Assembly: GCA_016648135.1 (NCBI GenBank)
Contig: JADDOH010002588.1
Span: 1 to 64,000 of the forward strand
DNA from: Agrypnia vestita
Lineage: Eukaryota; Arthropoda; Insecta; Trichoptera; Phryganeidae
Reading direction: 5' to 3'
Length of the DNA stretch: 64,000 nucleotides
The position numbers and the translations under genes are program-made. Below are positions 34,031-44,887 of the stretch, one piece after another. The notes beneath the pieces are model-generated. The model was given only the letters and a program-made list of their open reading frames with translations, had not been told where the DNA came from and did no database searches. Within the stretch, counting starts at the first letter, position 1; every line of letters starts with the position of its first letter.

Positions 34031-34188
34031 AGTAATTTTTTAAATTGTATTTGTATTAATTATTTATGCATAAAACTTTAAACGCGTTTTTCTCAAAATA
34101 ACGTTTTCAAAAACGGTGTCCACGATATTTTAAAAACTACTCAACAGATTTAAATGAAATTTAAACATCATATTTAAGGCATTAAAAA

Positions 34189-34339
34189 CTTGTGCTTAAT
34201 CGAAGGATTTTTTTTTGACTTAAACTTTTTTTTTATAGATAAAAAATGAGTGATTTTTTCCCTCAAAATTCATAATTAAGCTTTCAAAGACCGCCATTTT
34301 GCTAAATTTGAAAAAAAAAAAGCTTCGATTAAGCACAAG
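34189..34339. repeat. 17-bp perfect inverted repeat nested in the TTAA element
   Basis: CTTGTGCTTAATCGAAG (34189-34205) and CTTCGATTAAGCACAAG (34323-34339) bound about 117 bp of AT-rich sequence; either a small insertion or an inverted duplication. Confidence 0.75.
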
Positions 34340-34837
34340 ATTAACTATTGAACTACTAATTTCTTTTTGTTTCATTAAATTTAGATAAACCACTAAGAAG
34401 CACTGATGGACACCGCGAGGCACTACTTGCAAAACAGGGGTCAAGAAACGAGATTCTATCGTGGTCCAGTATTAATAATTTTATTTGAAATTTTCCGTAT
34501 AGTTACTTAAAATATAGTGTAAAACGTTGGTATTATGAATTGAATCAAAACATTAAAGAACCGTTCAAAAAAATTTTTTGAAAATGTCTATTTTTTTGCG
34601 CCTCTGACTACACGTAACCCCTTAAAGAAACATTATGATATTGCGGCGCTCGCGATAGTAACGCAACATTTTCGCCGCTATCGTCAAATATTTAAGCTAT
34701 CTTACACCGCGCTCCGCACATTAACAACGTTAGATTCCGTATCGCGCAACCGAAGCGCCGAGGTTTGCGAGGCCAAATTAACATCGTGACGCGGAGACCG
34801 GCCGCTAGACGCGGGCGCGCGCGGCGCAGCGCCGGCG

Positions 34838-35052
34838 CTACACCTGCGTCATCTGCGTCTTGTCGCCCGTGAGGCCGTTGCCGTCCGTGTCCCCGGGGGG
34901 CGCGGCGTCGCGCAGCGGCACGGGCAGCCAGCGCGCCAGCCCGCGCGGCCGGAACAGCTGCGCGAAGGTGGTCCGGAACTGGCGGCTCATGGCGCAGTAC
35001 AGGATGAAGTTGATGCCGGAGTTGACGAGCGCGAACGCGTCCATGAGGTCAC
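34838..35052 (-). CDS. Neuropeptide class A GPCR, terminal exon (TM7 and C-tail)
   Basis: On the minus strand an acceptor (CGTCCGCAG) precedes 35052. The exon opens with the last two bases of a codon, then DLMDAFALVNSGINFILYC, AMSRQFRTTFAQLF, and a short tail ending DKTQMTQV before a TAG at 34838. LVNSGINFILYC is a TM7 with an N-S-x-x-N-F-x-L-Y variant of NPxxY, and SRQFRTTFxxLF is helix 8. This pairing is typical of invertebrate FMRFamide/myosuppressin-type receptors, so a myosuppressin-like receptor is the best guess. The exon is much GC-richer than its surroundings, as expected of conserved coding DNA. No upstream exon is recognised in the 29 kb to the right, implying a long intron or exons outside the window. 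Confidence 0.82.
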
Positions 35053-35452
35053 CTGCGGACGGAAAATAACATTAGTACATTCGTTCTAAGTGGAAAGGCA
35101 CGAGGCGGTGCAACTAAATCGCTTTAATGCGTATAAAGAGTACATAACATGCGGGACAATTGGTGTAATTGTGAACTTTATACGTTATATAATCCATTTT
35201 CGGTTTTGTTATAAATATTGCGCCATAAAATAACTGTTACACAGCTTTTGACCACTAGGCTATAGCAACCCTCTATGTTTCCGTGAATATATCGACCTTA
35301 TATGTAGTTCTCATTTTTATTAACTGATTAATTTTTATTTTTGTCCATAGAGCAATACACTTTTCTTGATACGGTAGTTCAAATCACTTTGCAATGCCAC
35401 CGCTAGATGGACGCCAGAATTAACCGAATAATTCTAATGCTCTATATATTTT

Positions 35453-35690
35453 TTTTGTACAAATCTACAACGATTACCGGTCTGATCCGAATTTCGCATC
35501 CTTATTTTTTAGGTCACGGCAGAATACATAGGTTACAATTCCTTCCTGGACATCCCATCAATCCCAGCCTAGATTAAATAGATCCTTTTTTATTATTAAA
35601 GACTGCGAAACAATAAAACCTTTGTCACCCGCCACAAACTTATGTTTAACTAAATCCTTAACCCGAGTAACGCCGGGTATGATCAGCTAT
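35453..35690 (+). mobile_element. Helitron-like fragment, same family as 20569-20845
   Basis: It shares the CAAATCTACAACG...TTATTTTTTAGG core with 20.6 kb and ends in CCCGAGTAACGCCGGGTATG followed by ATCAGCTAT, a hairpin plus a CTA-type end close to the Helitron 3' signature. Confidence 0.45.
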
Positions 35691-35699
35691 CAATATATA

Positions 35700-36010
35700 A
35701 AAATATAAATATTCGTTTGTTCAAAATCTTAAATCTCAGAAAGTTCTTCACGGATTGACTTTGACACAGTGCTGCATTCGGATACGTGCATGTTTTTATA
35801 TATGTACCTAAAACGTTTTTATATACCTACTATTATACAGATGTCACATCTGTGCTAGGTAAAAAGATGCTTTTTTTGAAAAGCAGCAAAATTAAATCCC
35901 CACAAGCATTGTAAAATTAAACATATTAGAAACGTGTGCTTTCTCTTTTCTTTCTTTTCCATTTAACAAGCCTGAGCCACAGCAACGCGTGGCCGGGTGG
36001 GTACAGCTAG
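35700..36010 (+). mobile_element. Short Helitron-like element ending CAGCTAGT
   Basis: The 3' end reads GCCACAGCAACGCGTGGC (a five-pair hairpin), then CGGGTGGGTACAGCTAG before TAAT. Hairpin, short spacer and CTAG|T match the Helitron terminus. The 5' part (TATTCGTTTGTTCAAAATCT and onwards) is of the kind seen in insect Helitron derivatives. It directly follows the fragment at 35453. Confidence 0.55.
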
Positions 36011-36202
36011 TAATAAATGAATAAATAATTTAAAACATCACCCCATTGACTCCGCGGAGACCCGCACGGTGTAATAAATACCCAGGGCGAAACACAAAAA
36101 GCGCCAATGTGGTCATTCTGACACCGACAATATGTTCGGCGATATTCTAAGAAGCAAATTGACGTAGCGCCCGTGTTCTCGTTTGCTGATCGCAGAGGGT
36201 TA

Positions 36203-36868
36203 GGCCGGTCGCACTTTGGATACGAATTATTACGTACGTATTCGTACGATTATTTTCGTACGTATTGAGCGCGCACATTGATTGCGTCTTGCGTTGGTCA
36301 CGATCAGTTACTTTTCGCATTTCTCCAATAACGTTTGCCAAATGAATAATCTGTAACTTCTGGAAAACTCTATTATGGCAGACTTAAACAATCTATCTAA
36401 TAGATTCACAAATATGCTAGGGAGAATCTAAGTGCAACGAGAGCTCATAACGTCGGAGAAATATTTAAAAGTTTTTTTGTTCGAAGTACATAATTATACC
36501 TCACCTTCATTAAAGCAAATTATTTAATTTACAGATATTTTTAGTTCTTTATAGATTCTCCGTCATGATCTGCGCTGATGGTCACGTAGTTGAACCACTT
36601 TGGTCCCACAAACATTTGTGGTCATGTATCAAATTGACAAATTTTTCAATATCCATCGTACGAAATCGCAAAAATTTCCGAACAAATTCGGATCGTGTCG
36701 GACGCCGCATCTATACGTGCGTATACGCACAACTAAATCGTGTACAGTGTGCGATGTTCAATACTACTTCGAAGGTCAGGAATGTACTTGCGTATCCGTA
36801 CGTATACTCAATTTCTACGAAAGTACTACTCGATTTCTTACGAAAACGCATCCAGTGTGCGGCCGGCG
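36203..36868. mobile_element. 666-bp MITE with GGCCGGTCGCACTTTGGAT ends and TTA duplication
   Basis: The 19-bp ends agree at 15 positions and TTA flanks both sides (36200-36202, 36869-36871), fitting PIF/Harbinger. Sub-terminal regions are rich in CGTACG and TACGTA palindromes. ORFs across the right half have no known similarity. Confidence 0.72.
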
Positions 36869-36871
36869 TTA

Positions 36872-38541
36872 TGTTAGGTAAATGTGTGAAGATTGGTTAA
36901 TTTCAGTTATATTTTTACTGATACGATTTGTCTGTTTAATTTGTGCTATAATCGCCTGCCAAAACTATATTAAGCTGTGTAATCAGTTACATGAGTGCAC
37001 TCGACAGTAATAATGAATATGAAATGATTGAAACGTGTTGGCAGATATCTGATTAGGCGAGATAGTAGAATGGGGGCGCCGCTGCGCTGTTTTGACAGTA
37101 AGGCCACATTAGCAATGTCAATACGAGGGGTGTAACTTGATAATCACACAAAGGTTTCAAACATGTTTTTCTATCGTAAATTTTTATTTAGCAAGGAAAA
37201 AATATACAAAAATTACTAAATGTATTCGTACGAGAAATAGTGCTACAATGTTACAAAAGTTGTTGGATCAGAAGTTTTTTTAATCAATTAATCATTTCTG
37301 GAGCGATGAAGATAAATTTTCTTTTGAGATTGGATGCAATATGTAAATACTAAAGTTTAATAGACTTTGTCATTAAATCGGTAGTGTTGGACATTTTATA
37401 AAATCATTTATTTATCCACCAAAGAAAATATGAATTCGTATGGAAATAAACTGTTCCAATTAATGAAATAATTATGTATTATTATTCTGTAGCGTCTTTA
37501 TTTATAAATGTTTTGGACTTTTTCAATAAATTCGCATTATAAAGGGGATACAGCGAATTTTTAAAGTAAAATTTAACTAACAATAATACCTACATAACAC
37601 TTTTTAATTTAATTTAAAAAGAAAACTGTTCTAACATATGATTTTTAGTAAATAGGTATTTACGCTCGGTCTACGGCCAGTTAATTTACTACGCACTAGT
37701 GGCCTTAAGTTTGGACTCTTTTAAATTAAAATCTAAATTTCTTATAAATTTTTGTACGACTTATTAAAAATATTTTTGATATAGGTACAACTCTTCAAAG
37801 TTTTTTCTTGTTCTTTGTACTATATTTAATTAATAAAAATATGCCATAGGATTGTTAAAAATTCTAAATACTAAATTTTGTAATTTTGGGAAAAGTGTTT
37901 TTCGGTCACTACAAAGTAACTAATGTGTTAAGTCAAACTCAGTCAAACCAATCATAGAGCGCGTAGAATCATCACACGCTTCAATCAGAAATTACAATAT
38001 AAATTATTTTGTTTTTGTCAAATATTTGCTGACATATTTATACAGAGATTACTTGGGAGAAGTTCTGGGTACTTTCATCTGTAGGGTTATCTGACTTGGA
38101 AGAGTTTCGGGAATGACCAATGCACTATCTTGCGCGACAGCGGCTAGTGAGTAAATATCAATATGTCCTCTACATTGTTACCACGAAATCGATCGAAAGA
38201 CTTTTCTGGAGCTCGGACAAACATTCCTGGCGAGCACTGACTACCGCCGCAGTTCGATAGCGAAGCAATAGCGACTAACTTAAGAGTATCATAACTAAAT
38301 AAGAATGCATATAAGTGACTTCAATATTACAAACACACGTTGTTCTTAATTACATTATTCATCGGTGTTACAACTTTATCACTCGGGAGCTCTGATTTAC
38401 ATCCCGCTGTGCAGGCTGGGGGCACAGGGGACGGTACTTTTCACGAGGTAATTCCGCACCGAAAACAAATCAATAAAACACCATATTTCACCCCTCTCCC
38501 TTACTGTATTGTACAAAATTAATTAATACACAAATTATGCA

Positions 38542-38574
<33 letters not shown>

Positions 38575-39370
38575 CTTTAAAATGTCAGTTTTCGGATAAA
38601 AAATTTTAGACCCCAATAAATCGCAAACTTTTATTGTATATAAAATATAATGATAATAATAATTTATTTATTTATTTTGTACAACAGATACATATAATGA
38701 TTATTATAACCATGTTTTTTACATTCTAAACATTCCAGTTTACGAAAGGAGTATTTACGAGCCAAATTATAATATAATAATACGAAATATTTACAAGCCA
38801 TATCTATAATAAATAAAAATTTATAATGTTAAATCATTCTTCATGTAATTGTCAGATTCATATCAATTTTATTAAAAAAGGTTTATTGAAAAATAATACT
38901 GAATATCACATTTTATAATAACTATCGCAGGGGAAAATAGCATTCTATAAATTTACAATTTCGTTTATATTGGGCATAGAGAAAAAAGGGAATACCTACA
39001 TACAAAGATTAAATCTACCTGACCTTTACGTCCAATGCCGGAAAGATATTTATTTGAAAAATGTAACTATAATAAAGCAAAGTGGTTTGTGCCTTGTGTG
39101 GCTGTTCAATTGATTTTTCGATTTCTTAATTTGACCGGCCGTCGTTTTGAACCCGCGCTCCCAGGATTATGATTTCATTTGGCGTCTTTGGCGGAATTTG
39201 GCGTCTTAATTAACACACTCGGCCATGACCAGTGAAATGTTTCGATATTATCCTATTTATAATAACCTTACAACGCAATGTAGTTAAGGTTTGTGTCGAT
39301 CCCCTGAAGGATACATTTATTAAATAAATTAAGCGTTGTTTCGTTTACAGAGTGGAAGTTCATGATTAAC
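36872..39370. other. Unassigned sequence
   Basis: No gene recognised. A TA-repeat tract lies at about 38545-38575. The sequence from 38650 rightwards (ATTTATTTATTTATTTTGTAC) could be the reversed A-rich tail of a minus-strand LINE, not confirmed. Confidence 0.35.
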
Positions 39371-39418
39371 GCATTGATTTATACACAACGTTTTATTCCA
39401 CTAATTTGAGTTTTATAA

Positions 39419-39460
39419 GCTTAAGCGCTTTCGATGGGCACAAACATCATCTTCAGAGGC
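39419..39460 (-). ncRNA. Hammerhead-like core, left arm (partly decayed)
   Basis: Minus strand: CTGAAGA (39456-39450), one extra T, a GATG/CATC-type stem, GAAA (39432-39429), GC-GCT then T. Stem I (GCCT with AAGC) has one mismatch, so this copy is weaker than its partner at 43095-43136. Confidence 0.45.
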
Positions 39461-39978
39461 AATATTAGAACTAATTATAAATCAATATGGCCGACAATAT
39501 GACGCCTTTACTTTCTATTTGTCGGCCATATTGATTTACAATAGCGATGCGCGATTATGAGTTATTTTCATAATCGAAGGATTAGTAATCGAATGATTTT
39601 CATAATCGAATGATTAGTAATCGATTTAAAAGTTATCGATTATTTTTGCGCCCAAAAAAAATGTGACGGTATACTTAAAAAATGATACTATGTCTGCAAA
39701 GATAATAACTTATAATATTCGTAAGCCTTTAAAAAAATAACTTTTTCAAAGGTTATATGAAAACCGGGGTATGTTGTTTCATTAATAATGTAAACTGGAG
39801 CATTCCTAGAAAAAAGATTGAGTATTTTTTGTTTCTATAAATATCGATAATCAAATCGGAATATTGGAATTCTTCTAGTAGACCATAAATAAAAAAATAC
39901 GAATGTACTATGTCTGCAACGTTAATAAACTACAATATTTATAGCACGCTTATGGATATTTAGTTTGAAACAACTATT

Positions 39979-40990
39979 TCTGTGAGATTTCGCGTAACCT
40001 TGAGGTCAAACTCAGTTTAACCCAGGATTTGAACTTACTTTGTTCAAACTTGAAACTCCAGGCCTTAGGGAGGCTTCGGTTTAAAATAATTTATGCAAAC
40101 AACATACCCCAGTTTTTGTACAACCTAAGAAAAATATTTTTCAAATCACTTTTCAAAAGTCTATAATTTTGCACATGGCAACACGTCATTTAAACGTCAT
40201 TTTAAATGTTTGACAGCGATTTAAATTGTTTGTTGATAATGATACAAAGTAAGTATTCATGGATTTAACAATATTCAACAGTTTATGCTGTTAATTAAAT
40301 GGTAATAAACACTGATAACAATGTTTTTTCAGAGAAAGCAAGCAAATTTTTCGACAGATGACGTTCATATCGTCAGATCTTACTTCTGCACTACGCAACG
40401 AATATAATGCATACTGTCTGACAGATTTTCGAAATAGGTTCGAGAATATGAAGAAATGCGCCAGGAAGGTTAGATTATTGATAAAATTACGTGTTTTCCT
40501 ACATATTTAGTCTTTGCGATCACAAAATGTTTTTTAATTTGATCTATATTGTTTTTCTTCTAGTTTCTCTGTTTATAACCTTTTCTTTGTTTGCAGATAA
40601 TAAAAGCCAAAACGACTCCAAGTGATATGCAGAGAAAAAATTATAGCAGTTCAGTTAGAGATTTTCAAAACACTACTGATGAATCGGCAGAAAATTCACG
40701 AAGTTGTTTTAGAAAGGCATAAAGCCAAAAGAGATATGGCTTCATTTTATTATAATCGAAAGTTGTATTTTTTTTATTAAAATTTTCATTTTCCTGTTAA
40801 TAGTTATATAAAATACAATAAAAGAGTTTGATATACCGAATATATTGTTTTATTATTTTAATTCCGCAGACGCCCTCTGTTTCTGCTGCCTTCGACAAAC
40901 AATTTTCCTTACCTTTCCTTGCTGCTCAGTTCCACACGGCCAAACCATGCGAAAACGTTGGTAAATAACATTGAAGTTCGTAGTCCAGTG
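39979..40990. mobile_element. Rearranged second copy of the Harbinger-like element
   Basis: The terminal sequence appears inverted at 39979-40068 (ending GAAACTCCAGGCCTTAG). Gene-relic exons follow at 40400-40750 in plus orientation, then the LINE scrap at 40858-40950 and a truncated SINE at 40978-41006. Compared with 24726-26513 the left end is flipped relative to the gene, so this copy has been rearranged. Confidence 0.7.
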
Positions 40991-41083
40991 GCCATGTCAC
41001 TGGCTACAAGGCTTGGTAGTAAGCTTCCAATACGAACGGACATGCTCGCACTGCCCCTCGTGATGGAAATTTATTAACAAGGC

Positions 41084-41123
41084 ACCCTGAAGATGCCTGT
41101 TGCGATTTAGGCGAAACGTCGGT
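41084..41123 (+). ncRNA. Hammerhead-ribozyme-like core with two-pair stem III
   Basis: Stem I ACC (41084-41086) with GGT (41121-41123); CTGAAGA 41087-41093; one extra T; stem II GCCT/AGGC (41095-41098, 41109-41112) with a 10-nt loop; GAAA 41113-41116; then C-GT-C, where AC and GT form the only stem III pairs and C41120 would be the cleavage base. This is the plan of hammerheads with a diminished stem III associated with Penelope-like retroelements. The extra T after CUGANGA recurs in every copy here. Confidence 0.6.
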
Positions 41124-41439
41124 TGACGAATGATCCTTCTGAGGACCAGACTTTGACACGGGTTACCCGCAAAGAAATTAATACTAATATATAACATTTT
41201 CTCTATACTCTCACATTTTGTGGCCAAAGTCAGTACAGATTAAATTCCATATGCCGGAAGTATGCAAAGTAATTTTATGAGCAAAAACATGAAAAAATGA
41301 CAATTTTTTCTATAAAAAAATAGTGCCGTTAAAGTATGCCTAGTAATTTAAAAAAAAATTGTAAGTCTGTTCTTCGCAGTTACTTTTTTTCAATTATCAC
41401 AGAATAAACTAAATATCACGTATGAGCTATATTATACAA

Positions 41440-41970
41440 GGTGTGTCAGACCTAGTTCACAATATTTCGTTGGTAGATTCCTGCCTATGTTATGAATCGA
41501 AAATATTTAGGCAACCCATGACCTAATATCAGTAGTTACGGAGATAATTAACTTCAAAGATTGCATTTTTACACTCATCTTTTGCAAAAAGCTGGACCGT
41601 CATTAAAATAACTTAAAACAAAAATTAAAACTTTCGCTTTAACTTATAAAGATAGCTATGCTTTAACACAAGCCAAATGATTAAAACTTTTTTAAAGATT
41701 TTTTTCAGAAATTAAAGTTTTTTCATTTTATTTGGCCTATATTAAAGCGATTAAAATTTAATTTTTTGGTATACATATGTTACTTGAATGATGGTCCAAC
41801 TTTTTTGCAGAATATAAGTTAGAAATATTGAATAGAAAAATACAAACTTTGAAGTCGATTATCTCCGTTACCACCTATTGATATTAGGTCATGGTTGCTT
41901 GAGCGTTTTTGACTCAACATAGGCAGGGATCTACCTATGAAATATTGTGAACTAGGTATGTTACATTCGG
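41440..41970. mobile_element. 530-bp foldback MITE with long terminal repeats
   Basis: About 150 bp at each end are inverted. CCTAGTTCACAATATTTC (left) pairs with GAAATATTGTGAACTAGG (right), followed inward by matching CTGCCTATGTT and CATGACCTAATATCA blocks. AT-rich centre, no coding. Nested in the hAT element. Confidence 0.75.
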
Positions 41971-42414
41971 TATATGCAGCGATGATAAGTTGATGCCTAT
42001 TAGTTATCGTGATTTGAATATGAATATTTTTGTAAGAAGTTTTATTATTTTTATGATATATTTTCATTAATTTTATGAAAATCGGGGTTATAATATTATT
42101 TAAAATGATATAAATAATGTACATTGGATGATATTAAAAGTAATTATTTTTATTGTCCTCAAAAAATAAGAACAGAGCTAGGTAGGTATGCCAAATTCAA
42201 TAAACATAATATGTCTTATTTATTTAATACACCAAGTATTTCACAGCGTCATGTTAATTCGTTATTCAAAGCCAAATAATTAAAATTTAACATACCTATT
42301 TTTTCAAAATTGCTATTCTTAAAAAAATATGTCTATTATTTTTAACTCCCGCTAAAAATCGAAAATTCAACGTCTAACAAACAATAATATTATCGCTGAC
42401 CGCGGCGAACATCG

Positions 42415-42876
42415 GACCGAGTGATCATTCGAATGATTTCACTCGGCGTTGACATTAGTTAATAATTTTATTCGAATAGAATTAGTAACTGAGTAAATAA
42501 TCGAATTAATAATCGACGTCAACGGCGAGTGAATTATTCGAATAATCATTCGGTCTGAAGTTAGCCGCGGACTGCGGCAAAAGAAAAAAGCCATACGTTC
42601 ACCAACATTCACTCACATTGTAAGGAGATTAGACAAAGAAAGACAATAAAAACTCTTTCCTTGTCTATGTTAAGAAGTTTTCGTTTGTCAAATACGTTAC
42701 GACATTCTGTTATCATCTGTCTTCTTCTTATATATGAAGCCAATGGTATATCAAAAGAGAGAGAAATATATACTTAAGAATCTTTTTTATTCATACCTAA
42801 TTTTCATTCGAATGATTCTACTAACCATCATGAGTGATCACTCGTGTTGAAATTATTCGGGATGGTTAGTAGAATC
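42415..42876. repeat. Sub-terminal inverted repeats of the nested hAT
   Basis: Two pairs. The first is 42415-42453 with 42518-42555 (GTGATCATTCGAATGATTTC arm, CGGCGTTGAC opposite GTCAACGGCG). The second is the perfect 16-bp pair GATTCTACTAACCATC (42814) with GATGGTTAGTAGAATC (42861). Likely transposase-binding or foldback structures. Confidence 0.7.
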
Positions 42877-43094
42877 ACTCGTTGTTGAATGCTTCGCGGA
42901 GTGGGTGGGCGTGATCGGTACTCGGCTCTCGGCTTTGCCTGGCGTCACGTCGCGCAGTGCTAAATTGATATTCGAATGATTTTAATTATGAATGATTTTA
43001 ATAATCGAATTATTCGAAACATTTCAATAATCGAATAATTCGAGTTATAATAATCGTAATCGCGCATCGCTAATTTACAATTAGTTCTAATATT

Positions 43095-43136
43095 GCCTCT
43101 GAAGATGATGGTTGTGCCCATCGAAAGCGCTTAGGC
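43095..43136 (+). ncRNA. Well-preserved hammerhead-like core, right arm
   Basis: Stem I is perfect: GCCT (43095-43098) with AGGC (43133-43136). CTGAAGA 43099-43105; extra T; stem II GATGG/CCATC (43107-43111, 43118-43122) with a six-base loop; GAAA 43123-43126; then GC-GCT, so AGC and GCT form a palindromic three-pair stem III with no loop; U43132 precedes the predicted cleavage. A loopless stem III can only form between two copies, as described for Penelope-associated hammerheads. Confidence 0.65.
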
Positions 43137-43475
43137 TTATATAACTCAAATTAGTGGAATAAAACGATGTGTATAAATCATTGTGGATAAATTTATACTT
43201 TTGTGGTCGAAAGACTTCTGAAAAATATAAGCGCACTACAACTTTTCTCGCCAAACAAGAAAAAACACCAAAATTCAGCTGTGGGATCAATTACTCCGTG
43301 AATCGCTCCACACGGGCAATTATTTGTTTAATATGAAATGATTAATAGATAAATTAATATTTGACTTTATTACTATGAGAGAGAGAATCTTTTATCATGC
43401 GACGAATGTATTTGAATGTGTGAAAGGCCGAAACCTCGTTCGGTCGATATTTGTGATGCGAGCCATATTGACATT

Positions 43476-43808
43476 TTAGAAATGATTGAGTAATGCAACA
43501 TGGGAAAGGTCAACCATGTCAGGCATGACAAGGGGAAGATAAGGCACTTTTAACTGGAGTAGACTGCGGCGAGGATTCCGTACAGGGATCTGCTGCAACG
43601 TCACCTTTCCGGAGCCATGCGGCAGTGGTGGTCTACCTGGCATATTTCCACAATTAGGCGCAATGTTCATTTTTAGATTCACGGTAACTTTTGAAGCAAA
43701 GTTCCATATATAATAAACACGTGCGTCTTCTAGATTGGTACGCGTGTTTCGATTATGGCTCCTCTGACGAAACCCAGGCCGCCGTTTCGGCACGGTTACA
43801 CGTGCCAT
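43476..43808 (-). CDS. Unrecognised 110-codon ORF
   Basis: Opens MARVTVPKRRPGFRQRSHNR and contains GNMPGRPPLPHGSGK and VPYLPLVMPDMVDL. It is basic at the N terminus, with no signal peptide, membrane segment or known domain that I can see. It has reasonable coding composition for its AT-rich setting. It could be a small gene, an exon or a transposon relic. Confidence 0.3.
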   Translation of the reverse strand: MARVTVPKRRPGFRQRSHNRNTRTNLEDARVYYIWNFASKVTVNLKMNIAPNCGNMPGRPPLPHGSGKVTLQQIPVRNPRRSLLQLKVPYLPLVMPDMVDLSHVALLNHF

Positions 43809-44232
43809 TGTTCGAGCCTTTGCTTCAAAAATTACTGTGAATGTAAAAATTAATATAAAACACTAAAATCACAATCACTTTAACAAAGTGATTTGTGTTT
43901 TAATAATGTCACCACAAAGTTCTAGCCTTCATACAGAAGAAAAAATATTCTTCGAACAATTAAAAATTAACATTGCGAATTAACATATTCTGGAAATATG
44001 CCATAGTAGACCATTTATCACAAAGCACTAAAAATTAGATTTAATTTAAATCGCTATATCAGAATCACTAACCTGTATAAAATTATTAATATGCCAATCT
44101 TGCAATAATTGATAAGATAAAGATTCTTTATAAAATAAATAATAAATTATTAAAAACCAACATCACCTTGTATTAGAATAGCGACACATTCACGATACGC
44201 AAGAGCGAGAGATCATAATAACAATGAGGGCA

Positions 44233-44384
44233 GACCCACCGCTTACCCAGCGGTGGGTCACCGCTTTAATAAGCAAAAGCTCCTATATCGGTCCTACTCA
44301 TTCGCCGCCAGGTTGGCATTTTTTAATGCTAAAGGCAACCGTGCGACCCAGCACTGCAAAGCAAAACTGGGCCGCACGGCTGCC
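44233..44384. repeat. Two strong GC-rich hairpins
   Basis: GACCCACCGCT (44233-44243) and AGCGGTGGGTC (44249-44259) are perfect with a five-base loop. 44334-44351 pairs with 44367-44384 (18 positions, two mismatches). The element they belong to is not identified. Confidence 0.7.
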
Positions 44385-44578
44385 GTACAAAATTTTTCCC
44401 TCATTGTCCCGTCAGTTCACTTCTTTATTATTTAAAAAAATATACATAAACCACCAAAATATTTCAATACTAACTAACTAACTAACTAACCGACACGCCG
44501 TTTCCCCGAAGGGGTAGGCAGAGAGGATTGAACGCCATACTCTTCTATCCTGGCACACCACTTTTGCTTCGGCCACAT

Positions 44579-44887
44579 TCATACATCTTCTTCTACAAGT
44601 TCTACGGTTGTTGCGGCTTTTAACGGTGCCATCCTCAAACACTTGTTGTACCTGGTCATGCCAGGTCTTTCGCGGACGCCCTCTATTTCTGTTGCCTTCA
44701 ACACTCGCCTCATATATTTCCTAACCATCCTTTCCTCGTTCATACGTTCCACATGGCCAAACCATCTCAGCACTCCTTTCTTTATTCTATCTACCAAACT
44801 ACAGCCAGCATTGCATTCACGTCTAATTTGTTCATTCCTTATTCTATCGACCAAAGATTTTCCACACAAGCGTCTTAGTGACCGCAT
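44579..44887 (-). pseudogene. LINE C-terminal region
   Basis: MRSLRRLCGKSLVDRIRNEQ, GVLRWFGHVERMNEERMV, then a frameshift (read as RKYMRRV) relative to the intact 7.3-kb copy. The downstream zinc-finger-like or tail segment is out of frame. Confidence 0.8.

Larger units (their letters stand above)
33394..34621 (+). mobile_element. 1.23-kb element with perfect 18-bp TIR flanked by TTAA
   Basis: GGGGTTACGTGTAGTCAG (33394-33411) and CTGACTACACGTAACCCC (34604-34621) are exact complements, and TTAA flanks both ends (33390-33393, 34622-34625). TTAA suggests piggyBac-type targeting, but the ends are not classical piggyBac. A gene relic lies at 33785-34030, and a second inverted pair at 34189-34205 / 34323-34339. 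Confidence 0.82.
39542..43072. mobile_element. 3.5-kb hAT-type element with ATTTACAA duplication
   Basis: TAGCGATGCGCGATTA begins at 39542 and its complement (TAATCGCGCATCGCTA) ends at 43072. ATTTACAA is exactly duplicated (39534-39541, 43073-43080). Sub-terminal zones are full of TAATCGAATGATT-like motifs and palindromes (42415-42555, 42814-42876). No transposase is recognised. The interior has been invaded by a Harbinger relic, a SINE piece, a hammerhead-like core and a foldback MITE. Confidence 0.88.
39375..43180. mobile_element. Long-hairpin element split by a nested hAT-type transposon
   Basis: Left arm 39375-39497 and right arm (39519-39541 plus 43081-43180) are inverted copies. They share TCCACTAATTTGAGT, a GCGCTTTCGATGGGCACAA stretch and AATATTAGAACTAATT. 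At the hairpin tip a 19-bp perfect pair (39479-39497 / 39519-39537) surrounds a loop of about 21 bp. The right arm is interrupted exactly at ATTTACAA by the 39542-43072 element. Removing that insertion restores a continuous hairpin of about 265 bp. Each arm carries a hammerhead-like core. Confidence 0.88.
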
